A stretch of 64,000 bases of DNA from Paraburkholderia phenazinium. GTDB taxonomy: Bacteria > Pseudomonadota > Gammaproteobacteria > Burkholderiales > Burkholderiaceae. Shown one piece after another: positions 34,043 to 43,177 of this stretch (position 1 is its first letter; every line of letters begins with the position of its first letter). A program made the position numbers and the translations under genes. The DNA is taken from assembly GCF_900142845.1 (NCBI RefSeq), contig NZ_FSRU01000001.1, positions 2,790,001 through 2,854,000 of the forward strand. The letters run 5' to 3'. A model generated the notes under the pieces. The model was not told where the DNA came from. It saw only the letters and a list, made by a program, of their open reading frames with translations, and did no database searches.

Positions 34043-34899
34043 GACCACGCTTCGTCCCGGAAGTGTCTCGCCCGTTTGAACCAGTAGTACGCCCGCCCCC
34101 ACAGCGGATCCTGATAGCGGTGCAGCTTTTGCGCGAGCCATTCGGCGTCCTTGCCGTTGTCGACGAGGCGATGGATACGGTGAGGGTCGCTGCCCGGCAC
34201 GTTGCGCCGCAGGTTGCGGGTCGTGTAGAGGTACTCGAATCCGGCGGCTTTGGCAGCGTCGAGATAGTCGGCGTCGAAATAGCCCTCGGGCCAGCACAGA
34301 TGGCGCGAGCCCGCACCCAGACGGGCCACCAGGATCGCCTTTGACTTCTCGATGTCCACACCGATGTTCTGGCGCTTGTGGACCGGGTCGGCGCACAACT
34401 GGTCCCAGCGGAGGTGGCTGTGCGTATGGCTATGGAATTCGAACGTGCCCGCCGCGCGCATCAAGTCGACCTCGCTCCAGCGCACCGTGACCTCGTCCGC
34501 ACGACCGTCGTGAACGAGACGCTCGCATGCCTGATGCGAACGCGGCGCTTCAAGGCGCTGCGCCCCGATGGCGCGATACGGACCGTCATGCACGCGGCCG
34601 GTCACGAGAAACATGACCGCATTGAGTCCGTAACGTAAAAGAATGGGATGCGCGTGGACGTAATTGTCCAGATAGCCATCGTCGAAGGTCAGCAAAACCG
34701 ATTTGCGCGGCATAGGCGCGCCATGCAAAAAGCGCGCAAATTCATCGGCGGTGAGCGTGACATAACCGTTCTTCGCCAGCCAGCCGATCTGCGACTCGAA
34801 GTTCTCCGGCGAGATAGTCAGCGAGCCGCCCGACGATGACACGTGGTGATACGTCAGCACCGGTATCGAATTCGCAAACGATTCAGTCGTCTGTAGCAT
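34039..34899 (-). CDS. NodB-fold polysaccharide deacetylase
   Basis: A 286-aa protein without clear signal peptide. Motif 1 is LTFDDGYLDNY (about residues 69-79), motif 2 is HSHTHSH (about 156-162), and CWPEGYFD takes the place of the usual R-x-P-Y/G motif 3. It would remove acetyl groups from an N-acetylated sugar. It is the first gene of a two-gene unit with the GT4 glycosyltransferase. Its acceptor is unknown. Confidence 0.83.
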   Translation of the reverse strand: MLQTTESFANSIPVLTYHHVSSSGGSLTISPENFESQIGWLAKNGYVTLTADEFARFLHGAPMPRKSVLLTFDDGYLDNYVHAHPILLRYGLNAVMFLVTGRVHDGPYRAIGAQRLEAPRSHQACERLVHDGRADEVTVRWSEVDLMRAAGTFEFHSHTHSHLRWDQLCADPVHKRQNIGVDIEKSKAILVARLGAGSRHLCWPEGYFDADYLDAAKAAGFEYLYTTRNLRRNVPGSDPHRIHRLVDNGKDAEWLAQKLHRYQDPLWGRAYYWFKRARHFRDEAWS

Positions 34900-35290
34900 T
34901 TACTATGCAGGCCAAAAGGTGTTTTAGCGCCGGCTCATTTAAAGCGCCGATTACTTTTAAACGGAGGGATGATGTCTCTCGGCGACAGACGGCTTGAGGC
35001 GCACTACTCGCCTCGCCGATGCCCGGGTGATGAAATGTGAATTAATATTAGAGTGAACAAACTCTGCAATCTATCGTTCGTTTGTGGAGAATTGTGTCGC
35101 ATTGTCGGAGGCGCCCATCAATCTCGACAAAGGACTCATGCGCGCGACACGGAGACGTATCGCGCGGAACGCAAGGGCTCGCGTTGAAACGACGCGCGGT
35201 CCGCTGGACCGCGGTACTTGAATGGATAGCGGGCATGCAACCGCAACGATGCGCGGCGATGCGTGATGATGCGATCTGGTGCGGCTCGCC
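34900..35290. other. Intergenic region upstream of the deacetylase
   Basis: This 391-base region should hold the promoter of the leftward deacetylase operon. A 22-codon frame at 34972-35040 (plus strand) has GGAGG before its ATG but leads to no gene, so I do not call it. Part of the sequence around 35040-35090 is AT-rich. Confidence 0.4.
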
Positions 35291-35509
35291 TTAAAACCGG
35301 ATGGCGAGCCGCTTCAACTGGGCGACCACTTCGGCCACACTGCCGATGACGACCTTGTTGCGAAAGGCGCGCGTCACGACGATGCTCGTCATGGCGTCGT
35401 AATACCAGACGCCGACTTTGCGCCCCCCGAGTTCGACGATCCCACCGACGCTGTCAACCGGCCCATCTTCTACTGACACGACCAATCTGATCGAGGGTCC
35501 ATGGCGCAT
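35291..35509 (-). CDS. 72-aa hypothetical protein
   Basis: A small soluble protein beginning MRHGPSIRLVVSVEDGPVDSVGG. The sequence is balanced and hydrophobic residues alternate as in a beta-rich fold. It lies 10 bases downstream of the LprI-like gene on the same strand, so they may share a transcript. Ribosome-binding site weak. No family recognised. Confidence 0.45.
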   Translation of the reverse strand: MRHGPSIRLVVSVEDGPVDSVGGIVELGGRKVGVWYYDAMTSIVVTRAFRNKVVIGSVAEVVAQLKRLAIRF

Positions 35510-35519
35510 ACGCTGCCAT

Positions 35520-36035
35520 TCACTTCGCGGCCGGAGTCGTGACCGGGCCGGCTGCGGCTGCCACGAGGGGATCGCTCTTCATCTGCCGCACGGCGTCTGC
35601 CGCGGACGGAGCCAGCTTCTGCTCCACCAGCGCCGCTTCGAAAGCATCGCGCTGGGCCTGTTTGGCCTGCTCATAGTCGGCATCCAGTTCGGCGATGCGC
35701 CGGTCATACCAGCTCTGTACACAAGCCTTGTCGGTACAGTTGTGCTGGCGCCAGAGCCATTGCTCGATGCGCGCGGACTCCACCGAGCGCGGATCGAGAC
35801 TGGCATCCCGGGCGCGCTGGTAAGCGGTATTGAGGCGATCGTCGAGGCTGGACAGTTGCGGATCCTGGCAGACGATCTTCTCCGATGCCGACGACTTGCT
35901 CGTGCAATGGAAGCTCGCCGCCGACGCGTTACCGGCAAGCGTCGCGCACGCCGCCAGAACGCAGAACGACAAGCTCGCCGATGGTTTGGCAAGCAACCGG
36001 GCAACGAAAGGAACAGCAGTTTTCGATTTGGACAT
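35520..36035 (-). CDS. LprI/DUF1311-type secreted protein
   Basis: A 171-aa exported protein. The signal peptide ends near NASA-ASF. The mature part contains the DUF1311/LprI pattern: FHCTSKSSASEKIVCQDPQLSSLDDRLNTAYQRA followed by WLWRQHNCTDKACVQSWYDRRIAEL, with four cysteines likely paired in the periplasm. LprI relatives have been linked to lysozyme inhibition; that role is unproven here. ATG at 36035. The 72-aa gene follows 10 bases later. Confidence 0.8.
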   Translation of the reverse strand: MSKSKTAVPFVARLLAKPSASLSFCVLAACATLAGNASAASFHCTSKSSASEKIVCQDPQLSSLDDRLNTAYQRARDASLDPRSVESARIEQWLWRQHNCTDKACVQSWYDRRIAELDADYEQAKQAQRDAFEAALVEQKLAPSAADAVRQMKSDPLVAAAAGPVTTPAAK

Positions 36036-36239
36036 GACTAACCCTGTACGAAGAAGTAAGCGGATAGCGGCGCGTGATGAGCGTTCTCATCGAAGATCCG
36101 CACACACAACGGGATGAGGTTCGCACGTGGGCAGAATAGTCCGCTTGAGCGGGTTCTAGCCGTGAAAGAAAGGCCGTAGCGACAGAGTGCTTACCAAAGA
36201 TTTCCGCGCCCGCGCAATTGGGCCGGCTCGCTTACGCAG

Positions 36240-36361
36240 CATTACCCCGGCACCCAACCGCGAATTGGCGGCATAGGATGTCCTCACACTGCTTCTTACT
36301 CGTCGCAGTGGGTTTAACATCTGTTTGAGTCCGCCTTATGACCGTGGGGCGGACTTTTTTT
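36240..36361 (+). ncRNA. Candidate small RNA ending in a strong terminator
   Basis: A classic rho-independent terminator at 36328-36361 on the plus strand has no protein gene upstream of it on that strand. Before it lies a second hairpin, CACTGC/GCAGTG at 36287-36310. Two stems, the second with a U-tract, are a common sRNA shape. The 5' end is a guess, because no promoter was identified. It could instead end a transcript that started elsewhere. Confidence 0.35.
36328..36361 (+). terminator. Rho-independent terminator with no obvious upstream gene
   Basis: AGTCCGCC and GGCGGACT form an 8-bp stem with a 12-base loop, followed by seven T residues. It is a near-ideal terminator and suggests an RNA transcribed rightward into it. 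Confidence 0.8.
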
Positions 36362-36525
36362 GCATTGTGCGGCGCGAATACGCGCCAGCTTCGCATCGCG
36401 AGACAGGATTTCCGCTCTCACTGCCGCGAGGCGCTGCGACTCGGGTCTACTGAAAGGTCAGGCGCCTGGTGGCACGCCCTGGTGGCGAGCCTGCATGGCG
36501 ACCGGGCCATTCAGGAGAACACAGC

Positions 36526-39500
36526 ATGTCGACGCCCATCGGCGGGTCAAACACGCCTTCCCACCCGCAGGTGCCGGATCCGAACGAGAGCGGCAGTTCA
36601 ACCAGCGGCGCGCCGAGCGTCCCGGCCCAACCGGGCGTGCCAGCCACGACCGCGAGCAGTCACTCACTGCTGGGAGCGCTGGCGCAACGCGCGACGCGCA
36701 CCGGCGCGAAGGCTGCGCAGATCGCCAAAGGCGGCCTCGGAAAAGCCGAACCGGTGATGTCGCCCGCCGCGTCGGGCGGCTATGAGCTCTGGGCCGGCAA
36801 CAACGCGACCTCCGCCGTCAACGGGCTCGTCAGCAATTTCCACGGCACAAGCGAAGTCACGAGCAACGTGTCTCAGGCGACCAACGGCGTGGGCATGCTG
36901 CCTGCCGGGCTCGACGTCGCGACGACCGCCGTCAGCTTCGGCAATAAGCTGTTCAAGGTGGCCGAGACCAGCAAGCAGTTGAAAAGCGAAGTGCCGGGCA
37001 CGCTTGCGGGCAACGACGCGCTGAGCGCACACAAGCAAGCCAAAGGCAATCTCGCGCGCGCCACGCCGGGCGCGATTCGCGACGTCGGCATTGGCGCGCT
37101 GGGGGTCGGCGGGCGTATCTATGCGGCGGGACATCAGGGTCATTCGATGTACGGCGGCAAGTCCAGCGCGGTGACGGCCGACGGCGTGCTGGCAATCGCC
37201 TCGGGCGCCGCATATACGATTGCCGGGGTGCAGCAAAGCAGGAAAGTGGACCGTGCGGTGGACCGCGTGCAGGCGGTGCGCTCGGCGGTCCGTCAGCCGG
37301 CCAGCGGGCGAACCGAATCGCATAGCGAGGCCATGCGGCAGCTCGATGATGCATTCGCGGACGACAAAATCAGTTCGCATACCTATTGGATCCTGCGCCA
37401 GCACGACGACGCCGATGTCGAACGGTTTCACAGCCAATTCGCCGCGCTCGGCATCATCGGGCGGCAGCGCTTCAACGAAGTGCTGCAGTTTCCCGGCGAG
37501 AAAAACCTCTTCCAGGTCTTCAACCTGGGGCGCAATCGCAATCTGGACACGGCGAGCATGCGCCGTGCGGCCCGCGAAGAAGTAATCGATGCGTTCCTTC
37601 GCTCGGACATCCAGCCGGGCCAGCATGCCGAGTTATTCGATGAACTGAAGTCCGTCCGAAACGAGGCGCTGGGTGCCAAAACGGCCCCGAAGGTCGCGGT
37701 GCTTAAGGACTCGCTGCGCGACGCGGAAATCGACCCGGGCCAGTTCAATTCGAACACGCTAAAGGCCATTGCCGCATCCGGCGAAGAGCAGGCGTTCGTC
37801 GCGCGTTACAAGACGCTGCCGCAGGACGAGCGCGCGCGTTTGCAATCGACGCTGCACTTCGGCACCTGGCGCTTCTGGAAAAAAGACGCGACGTTGCCGA
37901 CCACGAAGCTTCAGCGTTCGGACATTCGGGCGGCGCTCGTCAAGCAGTTCGCCAACGGCGCGAGCCTCGATCGACTCGAAGCGATGAAGGTCCGCTACAA
38001 CCAGAAAGTGCTGCCGCTCCAGAGCGGACGCACCCATCCTCAGAACCCACCGGCCGATCTGCTGCGCACGCATATCCTCGCGTATCAGGACACTACCCTC
38101 GATTCTCTCAAGGAGGAAAAGCGCCACGCGAACATTCAGGTGGCCTACGGTGCGGTCAACGCGGCGGCAGGCATCGCCGAACTCGCGGTGAATCCGCTTG
38201 CAGGCGCGGGCATCAGCGCGACGCGCGCGGTACTCAGCCCCGCCTATCTCGCGTACGCGGGGCGGCGTGGGCTCGTCAGCGAGATCAACCGCAGAAATGC
38301 CCGGCCCATCAATGCGGCCATGCAGGAAGAGGCCTTGCTGTATGCGTTGCCGTCGCTGCACCAGCGGATCGCTACGGGTGGCGCGGACCTCGGCCGGCTA
38401 CGCGATCGCCAGCAATTCCTCCACGATGAACTGAAGCTAAGCATCGCGGATATCAACAAGGTCGAGACCCTCAAACTTTCCGGTAAGGGCGACGAGGTGC
38501 GCGCCTTCCTTGCGCAGAAAAATCCCGAGGCCAACGCGCTGGTTGCACTTCGTGTCGTGGCCGAGGAAGCCGCGGGCTACGGGTACCATCAGCAAATAGA
38601 GGATGCCAAAAGGTTCATCGGCGAGGCGGCAAGCACGAGCGGCATCATCGCGCTCAACGCGGTCCGGCAGGACAGCCGGGATCCGGACAAGACCTTCGAG
38701 ACGCTCAAGACTCACTTCATCGACAATGCGTCGTTCCAGCCGGCAAGCGGCATCGATGCGCTGGCGCATGCACTTTCGACCGCGCCAACCGCAGTCAACT
38801 ACGGCTTCGATACCGCGCGCTACGTCGGACAACCGGCGCAGGACGTGGCGAGCGATCTGCGGCAGCGCTTCGCGCAGGACAACCCTTCGTTTGCGACGCG
38901 GCTCTTCGTCGGGGATCTGTTCAGTAGCGGCCGCGAGGCCACCGCCGCGCGCAACATGTTGCGCGATTTCCGTTTCAGCGAAACGGAAATCGGACAGTTA
39001 CAGGAGATGGGGAAAAAGGACGCGGGCACATGGCTCGAAGGCCATCTGTTCGGCGAAAATCTGCGGCGGCGTTTTTCGACGCAACTGCTCAACCAGCAGG
39101 GGCACGAGCAGGCGGCGGCAGTCGCCGAACGGATGCCTGAGCATCAGGCGAGCGCCGAAGAGCCGCTGACGTGGCGGCGCAATCTCGAGGCTGCGCACGT
39201 CAACGTGATCGACAACCCCAGCACACCGGGTCTCGACTCGATGCTGCACGCGCTCGGCCAGCAGTTCTCGGGCAAGACCGATTCTGCTTCAAGCGCGATG
39301 AACCGCAAGGTGGTGGAAGCAAGGCGCCGCGTGACCGCGGCGGTGACGGATGCGGATCCCGGCAGCCACGTCGACGTGACGCAGCATCGCGACACCATTG
39401 TGCAGATCGCGGCGCAGGTGTTCGGTAAGCCCGGGGCCACCGTCACGTTCGTCCAGGCGTCGGGAGAGGAACGGGCGGAGCGCATCGGCGCAGGACATGA

Positions 39501-39732
39501 CGATCCTGATGCGCCGGTCGCCGGCGTGCTGTGCTACGACGCGCAGACGCGGCGCTCGTTCACCTTGCACGGCGGCGACGTGGGCAAACTGCCCACACCG
39601 GCGCCGAATCTCACGCTGCCGGGAATCCAGCGCAGTCCGCTCATCGAGCAAAGCGTGCTCAATGCCTTGGGGATGGCGCCGCAAACACCTACGGCGCCAT
39701 CCTCTCCCTCAACGCCAAGCGCTAACGAATAA
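36526..39732 (+). CDS. 1068-aa effector-like protein of unknown family
   Basis: The N-terminal 60 residues are rich in Ser, Thr, Pro and Gly with almost no hydrophobic or charged clusters, the usual look of a type III secretion signal. Two hydrophobic stretches follow, at about residues 181-235 and 538-573. The rest is helical and charged. The whole protein has a single cysteine (in AGVLCYDAQ, near the end), and the C-terminal tail is again Pro/Ser/Thr-rich. GGAG stands eight bases before the ATG at 36526. No signal peptide. There are no secretion-system genes in the window. I do not recognise the family, and secretion is an inference. Confidence 0.75.
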   Translation: MSTPIGGSNTPSHPQVPDPNESGSSTSGAPSVPAQPGVPATTASSHSLLGALAQRATRTGAKAAQIAKGGLGKAEPVMSPAASGGYELWAGNNATSAVNGLVSNFHGTSEVTSNVSQATNGVGMLPAGLDVATTAVSFGNKLFKVAETSKQLKSEVPGTLAGNDALSAHKQAKGNLARATPGAIRDVGIGALGVGGRIYAAGHQGHSMYGGKSSAVTADGVLAIASGAAYTIAGVQQSRKVDRAVDRVQAVRSAVRQPASGRTESHSEAMRQLDDAFADDKISSHTYWILRQHDDADVERFHSQFAALGIIGRQRFNEVLQFPGEKNLFQVFNLGRNRNLDTASMRRAAREEVIDAFLRSDIQPGQHAELFDELKSVRNEALGAKTAPKVAVLKDSLRDAEIDPGQFNSNTLKAIAASGEEQAFVARYKTLPQDERARLQSTLHFGTWRFWKKDATLPTTKLQRSDIRAALVKQFANGASLDRLEAMKVRYNQKVLPLQSGRTHPQNPPADLLRTHILAYQDTTLDSLKEEKRHANIQVAYGAVNAAAGIAELAVNPLAGAGISATRAVLSPAYLAYAGRRGLVSEINRRNARPINAAMQEEALLYALPSLHQRIATGGADLGRLRDRQQFLHDELKLSIADINKVETLKLSGKGDEVRAFLAQKNPEANALVALRVVAEEAAGYGYHQQIEDAKRFIGEAASTSGIIALNAVRQDSRDPDKTFETLKTHFIDNASFQPASGIDALAHALSTAPTAVNYGFDTARYVGQPAQDVASDLRQRFAQDNPSFATRLFVGDLFSSGREATAARNMLRDFRFSETEIGQLQEMGKKDAGTWLEGHLFGENLRRRFSTQLLNQQGHEQAAAVAERMPEHQASAEEPLTWRRNLEAAHVNVIDNPSTPGLDSMLHALGQQFSGKTDSASSAMNRKVVEARRRVTAAVTDADPGSHVDVTQHRDTIVQIAAQVFGKPGATVTFVQASGEERAERIGAGHDDPDAPVAGVLCYDAQTRRSFTLHGGDVGKLPTPAPNLTLPGIQRSPLIEQSVLNALGMAPQTPTAPSSPSTPSANE

Positions 39733-39741
39733 ATGCCCCGC

Positions 39742-40893
39742 TTACCGGGCCGGAATCACCAGATGCTGGCCCACGAGGATCAGGTTCGGATTCGGCAGGT
39801 TGTTACGTTGCTGGATGTCGCGGTAGCGCGAGCCGCTGCCGAGTTGCGATGAGGCAATCAGGTTCAGCGTATCGCCCTGGCGCACGACGTAGCTGCGCTC
39901 GCCCGATGCCGCCGCCGTCGTCTCCACCTGGTCGCTGATGAAATACTTGCGCAGCAGGTCGAGGTAGGCCGGGCTTTGCTTCACACGGCCAATCGCGCTG
40001 TTCAGATAGATCAACAGATTCTGGTCCGCTGCACGGACGCCGATCTTGTACGAGATATCGGAGCCATCGAGTTTCGTGACGGCAAACTTGAGGTCGGTGC
40101 CCTTGATCGATTCCACCGCGAACGGATAATCGTAGATGAAGCAATCGACTACGTGATCGTCGACACTCTTGTTGATGAACTGCGGGTCCGAATCGTTAAC
40201 TTCCACGAGCTTGCTGTTCGGAAACTGGCGGGTCACAAACGCGCGCACGTCCGGATCGCCCTGCAGGATGCCGATGGTTTTGCCGTTCAGATCCGCCGCC
40301 GAGCGGATGGAAGAACCATGCTGAACGATCAGCGCGTAGCCGAAGTCGTCCAGATACGGATTCGTGTAGACCACGCCGTTGGGCGTGTTGTCCGGGAAGG
40401 TCAGGCCGTCCATCGCGATGTCGGTGACCGGCGCGCCATTGGACGACACCAGCAACTGACGCGGCACGTCCTGATAGGCGTCCACCTCATGATGCGTGTC
40501 GATCCTGATCACGCCACCCTTGTTGAATTCGGGCTGGGCAAACAGCAACTTGGCGAACTCGTAATTGAAACCGTGCGGAATGCCGTTGGTCTCGCCGTAG
40601 ATCGGCTCGGACGGGTTCTCCACGGAAATGCGCACCGTGCGATTCTGCAGGATCGATTGCAGCGTATCGCGGCTCGGTGTCGCCGCGTTGGAGGTGTCCG
40701 TCTGCGGCGCCGCCGTGGGCGGTGCCTGCATCGCCTGCATGGGCTGCGAGCTATTGCCGGTGTCGACGGCCGCCACTTGCGACGTGTTGTGCTGACCGAA
40801 ATAGCCCTGCTTATAAGCGAAGATTGCGCCCGCGACAACGGCCACGGTGGCTACCAAACCCACGAGTTTTTTGAATCCTGAGGTAAATGCCAT
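39742..40893 (-). CDS. Membrane-anchored solute-binding (family 3) protein with C-terminal LysM domain
   Basis: A 383-aa protein. A basic N-terminus and one helix (about residues 11-28) anchor it in the inner membrane. A low-complexity linker leads to a family 3 solute-binding domain (about 78-325). A LysM domain (about 335-383, SYVVRQGDTLNLIASSQLG) completes it and probably binds peptidoglycan. This domain order is uncommon. AAGGAG upstream of the ATG at 40893. It is the last of three genes with coiled-coil partners and no ABC permease, suggesting sensing or scaffolding rather than transport. Confidence 0.8.
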   Translation of the reverse strand: MAFTSGFKKLVGLVATVAVVAGAIFAYKQGYFGQHNTSQVAAVDTGNSSQPMQAMQAPPTAAPQTDTSNAATPSRDTLQSILQNRTVRISVENPSEPIYGETNGIPHGFNYEFAKLLFAQPEFNKGGVIRIDTHHEVDAYQDVPRQLLVSSNGAPVTDIAMDGLTFPDNTPNGVVYTNPYLDDFGYALIVQHGSSIRSAADLNGKTIGILQGDPDVRAFVTRQFPNSKLVEVNDSDPQFINKSVDDHVVDCFIYDYPFAVESIKGTDLKFAVTKLDGSDISYKIGVRAADQNLLIYLNSAIGRVKQSPAYLDLLRKYFISDQVETTAAASGERSYVVRQGDTLNLIASSQLGSGSRYRDIQQRNNLPNPNLILVGQHLVIPAR

Positions 40894-40904
40894 TTGCTGG
40901 CTCC

Positions 40905-41897
40905 TTATTTTTTCTTGAGGTAATTCGCATAGCTGACCGTCGAGGCATCGTCGGTCGTCAACTTCGGTTGATCGGCTTCGACGATGCCGAGATTGCGGCG
41001 GCTCAGCTCTTCGAGCAGCTTCATGCCGTTCTCCGTGTTCACGGCCTTGCGCAGATCCGCGCTGTCGATGAACTTCTTGGAATCCAGCATGAACGATTCG
41101 ATCTCGCCGACCTTCTGCCCATAGTCTTCCGCCATGTAGGTGAAGGTATCGTTTTGCAATCCTTCGATATCCTCAGAACCGGAAAACGCCGACTTGAACA
41201 TGCGCCACGCGTTGTGGGTCGAGTTCGCCACGTTGTACTTGGTGGTTTCGAGGTTGATCTTGAAGTCGGTGTTGCTGATGATGGTTTCCAGCGTTTCGCT
41301 GGCATGGGTCATCTTTTCGTACCAGCTTTGCGTGACCGTATAGAGCGGCTGCAACTCCTTGTAGGCCGTGTTCAGTTCCTGGAGCTTCATGGCGCGGCTT
41401 TCGATTTCGGTTTGCGAGCCGTGATGCGACTGCAGGTATTGCGCCTCCTGCAGATAGGTGTCGGCCTCGCGCTTGTAGCCGTCCATGGTGTTCTTGATCA
41501 GTTCCACCTGGCCGCGCGCCTTGGTGCGGTACTCGTCCGCTTCGCGCAGGCGCGTGCGAGCGAGTTTCTGCGTCTCGCGCAACACGCCGGCGGGGTCGTA
41601 CTTGATGACCGAGTAGGTCAATGCGCGCATCAGCAGCTTGTACCGCAGCCACAGCAGCCGGCGCAAAGAGCCGTCGATGACGAGGGCATACACGAGGCCC
41701 ACGGCAATGGCGCCGAACACGATTGCCAGCACCGTGTTCTCCATCAGGTTGGCCACGTACGGCATGATCTTGTACGCGCCCCAGCCGAGGCCGCCGAGAA
41801 TGCCGGCGCCCACCACCATGCCGGTGGTGCCTTCCTTGGTGTCCCAGAAGGACTTCAGCCGCCGGGTGGTCTCGGTCTTGATGAGATCATTGGCCAT
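40905..41897 (-). CDS. Two-helix membrane protein with long coiled-coil domain
   Basis: A 330-aa protein. Two hydrophobic segments occur at about residues 27-45 and 56-75, followed by a long helical, charged region (about 100-300) likely to form coiled coils in the cytoplasm, e.g. YKREADTYLQEAQYLQSHHG. The start at 41897 overlaps the end of the upstream gene by 11 bases, and the LysM protein starts 11 bases downstream. The three genes therefore look like one module. No family recognised. Confidence 0.75.
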   Translation of the reverse strand: MANDLIKTETTRRLKSFWDTKEGTTGMVVGAGILGGLGWGAYKIMPYVANLMENTVLAIVFGAIAVGLVYALVIDGSLRRLLWLRYKLLMRALTYSVIKYDPAGVLRETQKLARTRLREADEYRTKARGQVELIKNTMDGYKREADTYLQEAQYLQSHHGSQTEIESRAMKLQELNTAYKELQPLYTVTQSWYEKMTHASETLETIISNTDFKINLETTKYNVANSTHNAWRMFKSAFSGSEDIEGLQNDTFTYMAEDYGQKVGEIESFMLDSKKFIDSADLRKAVNTENGMKLLEELSRRNLGIVEADQPKLTTDDASTVSYANYLKKK

Positions 41898-42555
41898 GTG
41901 CAGCGCCTCCGAGATGTTGCTGCAGCTTGGCGGCGAGGTCGGTGTAGCGCTTGTTGAGCGTCGACGAAACCGAGCCGAAGTCGATCTTCGCCTTGGCCAG
42001 ATCGCCCGCCTTCGCAATCGACTGCGCGCCGATCTCTTCCTTGCGGGCGCTCAGATTGGACAGCTTTGCCTGCAGGTCGCTGATCTGCTGGCTCAACTGC
42101 TTCTCCTGATCGCCGAGCGCGCGAATCTCGCCCTCGGCCTGGGCGACGAAGGTCTGTTCGAACGCCGTGGTTTCATGTTCCAGCACCGACGCATACGACT
42201 TGACCGCGCCCAGCAAGGCGTCGGTCGGCGTGTTGGTCGCCGCCTGAGCGGCCTGGAAGCGCTGCTTCTCGTCGCCGATGACGCTCTTCATGCTCTCGGC
42301 CATCTTGAGGAAAGCGGCGACGGGCGCGAAGGCCTGGTTGCTCTGGATCTGCTGATCGATGTGGTCCTCGACCGCCGGCACGTCGAGCCCCGTACCCGAC
42401 TGTTCGATGACCGCAGCGGCCTGCGGCGCCTCGGAGACCGAGGCGTGCGGCGGCGGATCCGACGCCGGGACCTCGCCCGCTGCATCGACTGGCTCTTTGG
42501 TTTTTCCGGACTCGTCCTCAAAAACAAATGCTTTGATCCTGTCTTTTATACTCAT
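41887..42555 (-). CDS. Coiled-coil cytosolic protein, first gene of the LysM module
   Basis: A 222-aa protein. It begins MSIKDRIKAFVFEDESG, has an acidic, proline-containing linker (about residues 20-60), then a helical domain and a strong coiled coil (about 125-215) around EKQLSQQISDLQAKLSNLSARKEEIG. No membrane segment or signal peptide. It probably associates with the membrane coiled-coil protein encoded next, with which it overlaps by 11 bases. Function unknown. Confidence 0.72.
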   Translation of the reverse strand: MSIKDRIKAFVFEDESGKTKEPVDAAGEVPASDPPPHASVSEAPQAAAVIEQSGTGLDVPAVEDHIDQQIQSNQAFAPVAAFLKMAESMKSVIGDEKQRFQAAQAATNTPTDALLGAVKSYASVLEHETTAFEQTFVAQAEGEIRALGDQEKQLSQQISDLQAKLSNLSARKEEIGAQSIAKAGDLAKAKIDFGSVSSTLNKRYTDLAAKLQQHLGGAAHGQ

Positions 42556-42735
42556 GAATGGTCTCACTAAGTAATGGCCGCTCAACATGGCGCGGGCTTG
42601 GCAGGCTGTGGCCTGTTATCGTCCGGCGCTGACTTACGCTCTTCACTTGCCTCGCATCATGTCCGTGCAGGTGACGCCACGATCCCTCGGCTTTGAGTGG
42701 ATAAGCCGATACGCCGGACATGCCCGGACACGAGC

Positions 42736-42978
42736 TCAGGAATCCTTGGCAAGATTGTTCAACTCTGTTTCGAGTGCTTCGACGGCCCAGTCGTGACAGG
42801 TCCTGGCGCGCGTCGTATCGGGATCGCAGGTCCACGACTTCACCGCTTCCACGCTGCAGGGTCGTCGGGTATGGCGGGTGATGAGCCTCGCGGCTTCGCT
42901 CTGAGATCCAGCCAATGCGCATAGTTCGCGCATACGCGTTCGGTTATCGATCGATTCGATTGATCTCGGCGTGTTCAT
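42736..42978 (-). CDS. 80-aa putative DNA-binding or regulatory protein
   Basis: The middle part, SQSEAARLITRHTRRPCSVEAVKSW, resembles a helix-turn-helix of the Cro/phage type, and CHDWAVEALETEL is a helical tail. It has three cysteines at spaced positions. The ATG at 42978 was chosen among several (42984, 43002) because it gives a short polar start; the evidence is weak. It lies 180 bases upstream of the coiled-coil module on the same strand and might control it. Family uncertain. Confidence 0.5.
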   Translation of the reverse strand: MNTPRSIESIDNRTRMRELCALAGSQSEAARLITRHTRRPCSVEAVKSWTCDPDTTRARTCHDWAVEALETELNNLAKDS

Positions 42979-43177
42979 GTACATCAATATAACACCGGGC
43001 ACTGCTTGAAACGTAGTGCTAACTGCTCAGCAATGGTTAAATCCAACGCACGGATTCCATTAGCGGCGTACGCTCCTCAACCGCTAAAACGCATAATTTT
43101 TCATTTTAATTTCGCGTTTCTTTTGTTTAGCTTACCGAATATACGTTACGCATAATCAGTCATTCTGAATATTGGTT

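Noticed and set aside
34972..35040. 22-codon plus-strand ORF with GGAGG before its ATG
   Set aside because: No gene lies downstream on that strand and the peptide has no recognisable pattern; probably chance.
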